NCBI RefSeq assembly: GCF_047496725.1
Contig: NC_132980.1
Location: forward strand, 4,392,572 to 4,456,571
Direction of reading: 5' to 3'
Origin: Anoplolepis gracilipes
Lineage: Eukaryota > Arthropoda > Insecta > Hymenoptera > Formicidae
DNA length: 64,000 nt
The translations under genes and the position numbers were made by a program. Positions 31,201-43,787 of the stretch are shown in pieces. The notes beneath the pieces are model-generated. The model saw only the letters and a list, made by a program, of their open reading frames with translations, did no database searches and was not told the DNA's origin. Numbering within the stretch: position 1 is the first letter of the stretch; each line of letters opens with the position of its first letter.

Positions 31201-34096
31201 CAACATATCAAAAACAATACTGTATATAAAAAAACCCAACATTTATACGAGAGGGCGAACTAATGAATACCGTTTTATTACATTATATATCGTTGCGTTA
31301 ACTTGATTAATTTTTTAATTTTTAACTTAATTTTTAACTCAATTTCTTGTGCTGAGGAGGGCTTGAAACATCAAGTCGAAACGTTCGTTTTACATGCGAT
31401 TTTCATTTATTATCCGTTACTATAATTTAATTTAGTTATATTATTCACGTATATTCCGTCTATTGCGTTGCTTATTATATAAGTTAATGTCTTTGAACCA
31501 TTTGATAATCATAATCAAACTAGTATATATTTAATTGCTTTTTGTAAACTATCCCACATATTTTAAATATATATTAAACTTTCGTAATGTTATGACTTAT
31601 AAAAAACCGGCTCCTTCAATGCCTCACTACATTCTCCTATTTTAATTTTATACGTCTTTGAATTTTTTATTATTTTAACATTTTATGAAATATTATATAT
31701 ATTATATATTATAATAAATATATAATATATTTATTATACAGGGTATTCTCTGGTTAAACAGCCAAACTTGAAATATAAATTTAAGACCTCAAAACAAAAG
31801 AAGATTTCCTTTAAAAGTATGTTCGCAAACGCTTCGTTTAAGAGATAATGACTTCTAAGTTGCAGAACTATAGGAATGAATAATGTCGAAATGTCTCTGT
31901 TTTTGTTTTAAGATAAAAGGTCATTGATATGCTTTTGTTTTCTTGCAAAGAAAACTCCTTCTCACTATGGTAGAAGTCCTTGACAATGGCTTAATATTCA
32001 TTTTCCCGGGAAATGGATTGATCGTGCTGGACCTATAACTTGGTCTCCGCGTTCACCAGATTTAATACCATTAAATTTTTTTGTATATGTAAGCGTGCGA
32101 AGAAATTACGGACGCACAATGCTGGTTAGCCACTCATTCTCTCATCGATAGGTGCAATTGTCTCCAAGTTGAAAGATATCATTTTGAACAAAATATTTAA
32201 TAAGTCATTTATGATAAAGCCATAAAGAGAATAAACCTACATTATTTCGACATTATTCATTCCTATAGTTCTGAAACTTAAAAAGTCAATATCTTTTGAA
32301 CCAAGCGTTTGCGAGAATACTTTCAATGGAAATTTTTTTTTATTTTAAGGTATATAAATTCATATTTCAAGTTTGGCCGTTTAAGCGGATACACCCTGCA
32401 TATATACAGGGTATCTCATAACTAATAAGCCATCGCTCGTGAGCGGGTAGAGTACAGTGAACTGAACAAAAAAGTATTAGGTAAAATATTAATTAAAAAT
32501 GTATGGCCGCGCGAGGAGAGCCGACCTAACCTAACCTACGCACGAACAACGAGCGAACAGATTTTGTTGCTATGCAACTCGTGCGACACTCGTCGCTGGC
32601 ACGCCTAGAGCGTACGGCCCATGGTCTAGCCGCGCGAAACGCGCGCTCATTCGCCGATCTTTTTTAATTAATATTTTGATAATTATTGCGAAAATCGATA
32701 AATGACCTAATACTTTTTTGTTCAGTTCACTGTACTCTACCCGCTCACGAGCAGTGGCTCGTTAGTTATTAGACACTCTGTATATGTATATAAAGTGTCC
32801 GGTAATAATCGCCTCACCTCTCTAGGGCAGATAGAGCAGGTCAAACTGAACATAAAAGTCTTTTACCATTTTGCGATCTTTGTAATAATTACCGAGAAAT
32901 TAATTAACAAACATTGACAAATCAGGGTGAGTATAAGCGCGCGGCGAGAAGGCCCATCCTACTGCTACGCGGTTACTAGGCGCTCATTGAATGATAGGAA
33001 GAGCGGTCTACGACTGGAAATGGATGCGTATGAGTAGCGCCCCTAGTAACCGCGTAGCAGTGGGATGGGCCTTCTCGTCGCGCGCTTATACTTGCGCGGA
33101 TTTGTCAATCTTTGTTAATTTCTCGATAATTATTACAAAGATTGCAAAATGGTAGACGACTTTTATATTCAGTTTGGCCTGCTCTATCTGCCCTAGAGAG
33201 GTGGGGCGATTATTACCAGACACCCTGTATATACAAGGTGTCGCAGACCACCCGTACACCCCTTTTATCTCGGAAACAGAGCGTTTTAGAGAAAAATCAT
33301 TCAGACAAAAGTTGCATGGTTTCGAGAAATACATAAGATGGTGTCATTGGCTTGACCTTGAATTTTCATTTAAAGGTCATATAAAGGTTACCTCAATTTT
33401 TTTAAATGGAATACCCTATATATTATTGCATATTCTTGTAGCTTATCTCGAGAGCTTTCCGAAATACTATAATAAAATGTTTTTTTATTAAATACTTTTC
33501 GAGTTATAAGGCTTCAAAGTTGCATTTTGACAAAATATCTCGTAAAATATTCATTTCTCGATTATCTTACCCTAATACTTTTATGCAAAGAATAATGAGA
33601 CAAATCAATTGGCGTAATTAAAACACATAATTATGTTAAAGTAAAAATGTGTAACTGCTAGTTGCAAATTCAGATTTTTTCTTAAAGATAACTATGTGTT
33701 TTCTTTATACCAATTTATTCGTCTCATTATTCTGTGCATAAAAGTATTAAGATAAGATAATCGAAAAATATTTTACGAAGATATCTTGTTTTTTATGTCA
33801 AAATACTGCAACTTTGAAGCCTTATAATTCGAAAAGTATTTAATGAAAAAATATTTTATTATAGTGTTTCGGAAAGCTTTTGAGGTAAGCTACAAGGATA
33901 TGTAATGAAAAATAGTAGGTTTCATTTAACAAATTAAAGATGACCTTTACGTGACCCTTAAACGACTATCTAAGTCAAACCAATGATACCATCTTATGTC
34001 CCCCTTCGAACCAAACAACTTTTGTCTGAAACATTTTAACGCAATAAAATCATCGATTCGCAAGATAATCGACCATATCACTTAAAATGAAACACT

Positions 34097-34149
<53 letters not shown>

Positions 34150-34160
34150 GTATATACATA

Positions 34161-34202
<42 letters not shown>

Positions 34203-37200
34203 GAAACATGACGATTTAACTTTGTGCGTACAATCGTAATAAATTACCTTTCGCATCCAGTAACGTGACAATTAGTGAGCTTCCCTTTCAAAGGATTGCT
34301 CTGCCCGCTGGTATTAAGCCGTTCAGGTTGCAAAATGTACAAATCTGTTTTCTTCTCACAGGAACGCAATTTTCGGGGATAATGAGCGGAAGTGGCTCGA
34401 GTGGTTGGTGGCGAGGCTGGTGCAACTATCGGAAATCTCATATACATATTATTCTCGTCCGACGTTGCCTCCTCTGTCGAATCGGCAGACGTAAGTGACT
34501 CGAGATCATGCGTTTCACCGTCGTCGGTGAATATCAAATCGTCTGGAAAAGATAAATATAATTTCTTGAATTAGTGCAAATAATAATGAGCCTGAATTAT
34601 CAGCTCTATTCTATAAAACAAATACTATATTGCATATAGAAATTTTTCAATCTGTTTAAAACACTTTTTGTTAATAATATCCATGTTTTAATTTTTATTG
34701 CTGCTATTAGATAGTTATATTCTTTGCTGAACATTTTAATAAATTTCAGAAACTTTTTGAACCTACTACATATGTATGAAGATTAAGCTCAATACATATG
34801 CATTGAGAATACAAACATTTTACTTATAAATGCATTTATGAGATACTACCATCCAACGAATGCATTGCATCGTTAGCGAATGCAAATGTAGTTCGCCAGA
34901 AATCTTGAATATTGAGGCCTAAAACCAAAGTCCAGAGAAAATTGCCGAATGCTGCCACTGTTTTTATAACAGAGTTGGATAGAGTTCTCGGCGCTGACGA
35001 TTGATGAGATTCTTGAGGGCTACAAGTTCCTTGATAATCAATAACAGTTACTTTCCTGAAACATCGCATAAATGAAACACATTAATAGTAATGTTTAAGT
35101 ATCTTATAATTTAGTTCAAATCTGTCAAAGAAAAGAGGGGGGAGATGTATAATTTTGAACTCTCTATGATTACTTTCAAAATAATAAAAGCAAATAGTAT
35201 TGGATATCGACGAGTTCGTACTCTATAAATATTTAAAGACATAAAAGCAGATCTCTTCCAAGTAGTACCACGCCTAAAGAGTGTGAATTTTCTACTTCGA
35301 GTTAGAAGTTTCACATTTTTTAAATCAAATTACTTGATAACATTCATAAATTAAAATTTAACTTTATAAAGGAGAAGGGCGAAAGTGTAAGGACGAGAAT
35401 TAAATAGTCAGACTGTATTTTCACGTAAAAAATAAGAGGCAAAAGGGAAAGAAAAAAGAGAAGATAAAAAATAAGTGTTGAAATACAGATAATAGATAGG
35501 AATTAAAGAATAGAAGAGACAATTTTAGGAGTAGGTTAGGAAAATTTAGACTGAAAAAAAGAAGGGGCAAACTGCGGCCAGTAAAAAATAAAAGAAAAAA
35601 AGCATCAATGAAAAAATTCGGTGCTGAAAAAACTAAAAAAAAAATGTTAGTGCTGTTAGAAAAAAAAAAATAAATATAGAGATAATGATAAAGTTGAAAT
35701 AGTTTACTGTATTTAGGAAGGAAAACAGAAATAAAAGAAAAAAAAGAAAAGGAGAAGAACGATCATGTTTGATAAATATTCTAAATTTCATAAACAGAAA
35801 GATAGAAAATAGAGAAAGAAAAAAGAGGAGATCAGAAAATGTATACGTCTTCAAAAAGAGTAATAAAACGAAAGAACTCCAATTAAATTGGAAGAAAGAA
35901 TATAAGAATGAAGAGTAGATGAGGAATGAAGAAATGATGGAGAACACAAAAGAATAGAAAGAGTAGAATTGAGTTACTGTAGAAAGGATTAAAAGGTATA
36001 CAGGAGGAATTAAAAGCAAGGAGAAAAATAACAAAAGAATTATGAAAAATAAAAAAAAGGATGGAAAGAAATAAAAAAAGAAGAAAAAGGAAGGAAAAAA
36101 GAATAGAGAAAATAGAAGAAATAGTAAAAAAAAACATAAAGAAAAGATGAAAGAAAAATTGAGAAGAGAAGAGAGGAGAATTCTCTCTTTCCCTAAATAA
36201 AAGGAAAAATGGAGACAAGAAAAGATTAGATAAAAATAGAAAAAGAGACAATTGAACAATTAGAATAAAAGAAAAAAATAATAATTTAAGAGTGAAAAGA
36301 AGACAAGCAAAAGAAGAAAGAAAGAAAGAGGTACTAAAAATAATGAGAGAACAATTAATAATATGATAAGGAAATGCAAACAATTGAAAAGTAAAATAAA
36401 AGGTAATAAAGAAAAAGATAAGTTCAGAGAAAAAATATTTATAGGTTATAATTTCACGAAGCAAAAAGAAATTAGTAAAGTGAAAAATAGCAGAAAGAAC
36501 GATAAAAAAAAGAAGACAAGAAAAGGAGAATATAAATAATGATGTAGAAAATTAAGTAAGATAAAGTAGAATATAAAAAATTAAGAATACAAGAAAGTTG
36601 TACATATGTAAACGGTCAAAGAACAGATTTTGAAGAAAGTGAATTTTCGAAGTTAAAGTAAGAAGGCATAAAAAAGCAAAATAGAGATAGAAATAAGAAA
36701 TAAAGAGACAGGAAAAAATGAAAAAAAATTGTTGATATAAGCAGTGTAAAAAAATGATAAGAAAAAATATAAAAAGCAAAAAAAGTAAAATATGAAGAAA
36801 GAATATAAAGAAAAAGGCAACATTTAGAATGCAAAAAAAAAATAAGAAAATAAAAAACGATTTATTTTATTAAATTTATACATTTATACAGGGTGTCACT
36901 TAATTGGCGCCCACTATTTATATAGCGATATTCCTCGTGGAAACCTGAGTCGAAAAGTCCTGAACCATTTTTTTCTATAATGCATAATAAAGTGTCGCTC
37001 ACGCACACTGCCAGATGCGCGGATCACTGACGTGCGTCCAGCTAAAGGTCCGCGCTGATTGGATTAACGTTACTCAATAATTACTCCTTTATTATGCATT
37101 ATAGAAAAAAATGTTTCAGGACTTTTCGACTCAGGTTTCCACGAGAAATATCGCTATATAAATAGTGGGCGCCAATTAAGTGACACCCTGTATACATATA

Positions 37201-40200
37201 GTGTATTAAAAAATTAAAAAATTAAATTTTATGATTAAAATTCCATAAATAAATCAAATAAAAATGTATTATTACATGATATATTATTAATAAATTAAAA
37301 ACTAAATAAAAAACATATTTAATATTTTATTATTTCCAAAAATTCACAAAAAGTTGTTTATTTTATATAGTACAGAAAATTTTTGACTAACATAAGTATT
37401 ATTTTTATAATACTCTGTATATGTAGTCATATTACCTGTATATCCTATCTTGTACTAAAGAATCCATTATTGTCCCATCTATTTCTCCGAAAAACTTTCC
37501 AGTATGCTCGTGACGTTCACTTATAATGATAAATCCGTTGTTATCTAGAATATAACAATCTAGTTCTTCCGACGCGCAATTCTTTTTGCATCCTGTCATA
37601 CCGGTGCACTAAAATCCGAGTATTTGATATAAATATATCGCGGATATACAGAGTGAGGAAAAAGTATGGAAACCCTAAAAAATCTCGAAAAATTTAAGTT
37701 TTACAGAAAAAGCATCTAAGGCAAGATCTATTCATTTTTTTTTTATCTATTTCATATTTTATATTAAAAAGTATCATGACAAACTTTAAAATAGCTCAAA
37801 AAACTAAAAGAAGTTTTATTTTAGTATTTTGGAAAGCTCTCAAAGTAAGCTATAAAAATATGTAATTAAAAGTAGGGTGTTTCATTTAAGAAATTGAAAG
37901 TGACCTTTAAGCGACTATTCAGGTCAAATCAATGACACCATCTTATGTCCCTTTCGAAACCATACAACTGTTAGCTGAAAGATTTTTCTGTAAAACTTCA
38001 TTACTTTCCATATTTTTTCCTCACCCTGTATATATGTATATAATTATGCACGAAGAACAAAAATTCTGTCTTAACTTACCGTAGAAGTGATATTGACGAA
38101 ATGAGTTGCCAGAGACGAATGCTGAAATTGCAGACCCACTACTGCCGCCGGAGCTTTGTGGTTTTTCCCGATGTATATCGCATGAGTGGCGGTAACAAGT
38201 GGATCGGCCGTTTCGGCTAATAATTCAATAATCAAAGAAATAACAATAATCAAAGATAATTCTTTTACATATACTTGAAATGTTATGCAAAACTCACGTG
38301 ATAATAATATTTGTCAGTTATATCGCTTGTGTTGATACATAGCTTATTCTAAAATATAGCACTTATAATTTTTTCATTTAATAATGAAATTATTTTTATC
38401 AATAACCGTTAAAGATAATTCTTATAAGCACATAATCTATTACCTAACAGAACACAATCCATTTGCATAAAAATAAAGGTTGTTATATTACGATATTACA
38501 TCGATGTACTCGTATATCTTACCTATTCTTTCTTTACTTTCAGTATCCTTTATATCGTTATTATTTTAATTTTAACACAGATCGTCTCAATATATCATAA
38601 TATATAAAATATTGTATAAGACGTCCCATCTAACTTGAACACCTTAAATATTATTTGTTTTTGATGATAAGAAAAAATGTCAGAGGAAAACAATAGTATT
38701 ATGATAAGTAAAAAATATTCCTCAAATTTATATTATTCAAGATTTTAAAGTCAACGATATTTTTTAAATAAGATTATGTTTTTATTATTTCATTGTAATT
38801 AACTAAGGTAAAAACCAATTCAATAACTTATAATAGTATGACCTTTATGTGACTTTAAATATGAAAAATCCTCACAAGTCCTCCTTACAATTTTTTCAGG
38901 GTTAGAAAGTAACACGTTGCTTATAACGTCGTTACCGTTACAGTTACTTTTTTTCAGTAACTGTAACGGTAACGGCGTTACGAAGAATGATCGCAAAAAT
39001 CGCTCATTTTTGGTCCCACGATTTTGGAACTAATCTGTGTGCCAAATAATAGCTTATGATGAGACATCAATCACAAAAAATTTTTAAATTGAAGTGATAA
39101 TTGGTTTCCGAGATATGGGAGGTCAAAGTAGTCAAAATTTATTAACGCGTCAGCTCATTCCCTTTGAATCACGAATTTTTATCTATCCGATAATTTAAAA
39201 CTTCGTACTCGGAAGGTTTTCTGGCTACTAACAACAAAGTTTGAAGTCAGATTTTTAAAATAAGTTTTTTTTATTTAAAATAATTTATTATTATCAAAAT
39301 TATTACACACTTTATATAACTGTCAAAATTATATCATTTTGATTACTTTAATGTATAATAATGTTTAAAACTTTTTAGTGTAAATTTTTAGTTTAATTTG
39401 GTCTTGTATTAAAACAATTTTTATGTAAAGTTTGTATTGTATACAAAAAACAAGTAACGGAAATTATAACGATTCGTTACTTTTTGAGTAATAGTAACGG
39501 TAACGAGTTACTTTTATAAAGTAACTTTTCCAACTCTGCAATTTTTAACTAACGTTAGCACATGCAGTTCTAATACTTTCTTTAAAAGCAAATTACACAA
39601 TTTACAAGTATTTACAATTTATTACATAAGAAGGAATACTATAATATATAAAAGCTTGAGCTTTTATGTTTCCAAAAATGTATGACTATTAATTACACAA
39701 TTTATGTATTTACAATTAATTACATAAGAAGGAATACTATACATGTAAAAGTTTAAGCTTTTATGTTTCCAAAAATGTATGACTATTTGAATTTTGAATA
39801 ATATTAATAAACATGTTTCTTTTAGTTTTAATATTAAACACTTTGTAAACATTCCTTCTTTTATAATAAATTGTAAATATATTTTTTAATTTTAATTGTA
39901 CTTGTAACAAATACTTGTACTTGTTTACGAATAAAATGTTTTGCTTATCACAATATATGCCCCTTCCAAACAAATATTGTTTTCCTCTGATATTTTTTCG
40001 TATTATTATCAAAAATAAAAGACATTTAAAGCGCACAAATTAGGTGGGACATTCTACGCATATATTAAGTCTGTTTGTATATTTAAATAGGCATATTTAC
40101 CCGCATCAAATGGTACACTGAAGACGAAACTTTCTGGCTCTATGGAATGTTGATCCACTGCGCGTTTGTACCACGATGAATCCATAGCTCTCGCATGCCT

Positions 40201-43200
40201 TTCCGCGAATCGCCTGCATTTAAGTCGTCAGAAAGCCAACAATGTTTAATTAATTTTGTCGATTTATATAATATCTGTCATATTTCAAATTTTTCTATCA
40301 ACAATTTAAAATATTGTTTTATCTATACAGTTCTTAGCTATATTTAGTCGATACTTTTATTATTAAAATAAGCTCACGGTTCATCAGTGCTGTCATCGGT
40401 TTGCTGATGCTCACGCCATCGCAGGAATCCACTTCTGGTTGCGATGAAACTTCTAGTGACGCCGAATCTACCCTTGCCTTGACTGCAATTGTACATAATG
40501 AGCTATGTAAATAGTATTCTTGGCAAAATAACAAATATGCCACCGGTACGCAATTATTTGCATATTCAAAAACGGAATCGCAAGTCAAACTAACTTGTTT
40601 TGATCGTAGAATAATTTCCGCTTAATAGCTCACAATTCGATAAATATTGACAAAAGAAGACCCAATCCTAACTTGACCTTAATGTGTGCTTTATCAGTCT
40701 TAAAAAAGTTTTAGCAGTTGTTCATTTATTATTAAAAAGTTATTAATAAAGATTTGTGGAAATCAAGGTTTAAAAATAGATTGACACACATATACACGCA
40801 CGCATACGCATGTACAATTTTCAATCGGCAATACGTTTGGATTATAATTTTTTCGAGGTGGGGATGCTGAAAAAAAGGCAAGCTCTCCCTCCCTCTCCCT
40901 CATTCATTTAAATATGCTTATATGCAACTAATACAAAATGTATGTTTATCGGTTCATTACACTTATGGTGTTAGAACATGTAATACAGATGATGATATTT
41001 CTATAAACTTTGTTTTATATAATGAATTGTTTATGGCCAGTTTTTGTTAAAATTTTATTTTATGGAAAACTTTATTTATTAATATCTTTCGAATAAACAA
41101 TGAACGACGGTTAAAATCTTTTAGGAATTATTCAGGATGATGACCTTGACATATATCAAAATCATCGGATTTGAATCTCTTTTGTCAATATTTATCTATA
41201 GTTCTCATAAGCTGTCTTTTAAATGGGAAATCGAGTACAATATAAAACAAAACTCACAAAACGTACATATTCGACGATATATTCGAGAGATTTGAGATTC
41301 TTTATATCCCTAAGTAATTATCATCAAGTAATCAAATTTGATGTTTGGTATAATTTAATGATTTCTGAATTTAATTGGAGACAACGACATTTTATTTATT
41401 ACATAAATGCGTGCAAAAAGACGCAACGATATATTTTATTTCGTATTAAATATCACTGCATGAATAATTGCAATATAAATTATAGAGTATCTCGTACATG
41501 ATGGTATAATCGGAAAAAATCATTTCTTATTGAAAATTTGACTCATATTGGTGCAAAATAAATAGTTATAGTAATTACTTCTTCTCAAACACTATATTTT
41601 TAAAATTGGTGTGACACATATTTAATTTCTGGCAATGAACATGGAATTCTATAATACATAAATATAGTAAGTATAGATATAACAAGTATAAACATCTGCT
41701 GTCCTAATCGGCGCTTATGCCAAAATTAGAACAAGGATAATATTTAAAAAATGTATCTCTTTTTTTAAAGCTTCTGATTCCTTATAACGTCATACTAAAT
41801 TAAAGTTAGAAACAAAAAATTGTATAAATTTTCTTAAGAAATACATTGAAATAAATAAGTTTTTTTATTCATTATACATTTATCTTTATTAATGCAAATT
41901 AGTAAAATATCCCATGCATTCCCTTTTTGTATTAATAAATGCATGTACAATTCATATGCATGTGTTAATTTTCAGTGAAAATTATAATGACTGACCAAGA
42001 TATATTTATAGTTATATTTACTAATTCACGAATCAAAAAAAATTTTTGGCATGTTTTACTATAATCATATTATCGAATGATTGGTAAAAAAATTTATTTA
42101 TTTTGATATATAATATTTCGCAAGAAAAAACTCATATGTGATTTTTCTCGCGTCTGATGTCATAATTCAATGGCTGCAGTGAAGAATCTTAATTTGACTC
42201 TAGATGAGAATATATAGAAAAAAACCTATTCATCAAAGCACTCTTTTTATTTATTACCTTTAATCAAAATGCGCAGTCTATACTTACTATATTTATGAAT
42301 AATTCAGAGACGACCTCTGTTTTTATTTTGTTTCGAACTAATTATGTAAAAAATAAATACATCATATGAAATTGAATTTACTAAATAAATTCCTATTGAT
42401 CTTTCAACTCATTTGTTTTTCACAGCAGATTCTTTCCGAAAATAAAAAGACTAGTCGACGGCTGCCAAACATTTATTTTAACTCGTATATTGACTATAGT
42501 CAATGACTAGAGATTATTCATAATAGTTATTTAATTACGATTTACATCTTTATTTGCGGGATATGTGTCTTAACGAAGCTTCAGTATATATACAGGGTGT
42601 CCCACTTTAATTCCTCCAATCGAATATCTTGAAAACCAAGCCTGGGAGAGAAAAATGTTTCAGGCAAAAGTTGTATGGTTTCAAGGGGGCCACAAGATGG
42701 TACAATTGGTCTGACCTTGAAGAGTCATTTGAAAGTCACCTCAATTTTTTTAAATGGCACTCCCCATTTTTTGTTACATATTCTTGTAGCTGACTTCGAG
42801 AGCTTTCCAAAACATTATAATAAAATGTTTTTTCATTAAACACTTAGAATTATAAGGCTTCAAAGTTGCAATATTTTGACATAAAATACAAAATATCTCG
42901 TAAAATATTCATTTCTCGATTAGTTTACCCTAATACTTTTATGCACAGAATAATGAGACGAATCAATTGGTGTAAAGAAAACGCATAGTTATCTTTAAGA
43001 AAAAATCTGAATTTGCAACTGGCAGTTACACATTTTTACTTTAACATAATTATGTGTTTTAATTACGCCAATTGATTTGTCTCGTTATTCTGTGCATAAA
43101 AGTATTAGGGTAAAATAATCGAAAAATGAATATTTTACGAGATATCTTGTATTTTATGTCAAAATATTGTAAGTTTGAAGCCTTATAACTCGAAAAGTGT

Positions 43201-43453
43201 TTAATGAAAAAATATTTTATCATAGTGTTTTGGAAAGCTCTCAAGATAAGCTACAAGAATATGCAAAAATATATAGGGTGTTCCATTTAAGAAATTCAAA
43301 ATGACCTTCACGTGACCTTCATATGACTCTTCAAGGTCAAACTAATGGACACCATATAATTTTTGTCTAAAACATTTTTTTGAATTTTCCATATTTTTCG
43401 AGATATTTCACTGGAGAAATTAAAATGGGACACCCTGTATAGTATATATATAC

Positions 43454-43546
<93 letters not shown>

Positions 43547-43690
43547 CACACATATATATATAGTGAGAGAGGAGGAAGGGAGGGAGGGAGAAAGGGGGAG
43601 GGGGAGGGTGGGAAGAGAGGGGGCCTGAGAGAGGGGAGAAAAGAGAGGGGGCCTGAGAGAGGGAGGGGAAGGGAGGGGGAGAGAGAGAGA

Positions 43691-43787
<97 letters not shown>

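Noticed and set aside
32521..32536. CCTAACCTAACCTA as an interstitial telomere (insect TTAGG) sequence
   Set aside because: There are fewer than three units and they lie in the centre of a MITE; coincidence is likely.
35633..36834. Several 70-208-residue minus-strand frames rich in Phe, Leu and Ser
   Set aside because: They are low-complexity translations of a polypurine tract with no domain, ATG context or splice support.
40595..40628. 34-bp micro-exon for the missing alpha-2/delta segment
   Set aside because: The phases fit, but the acceptor is weak and the encoded residues are not clearly conserved, so it is mentioned only as a candidate.
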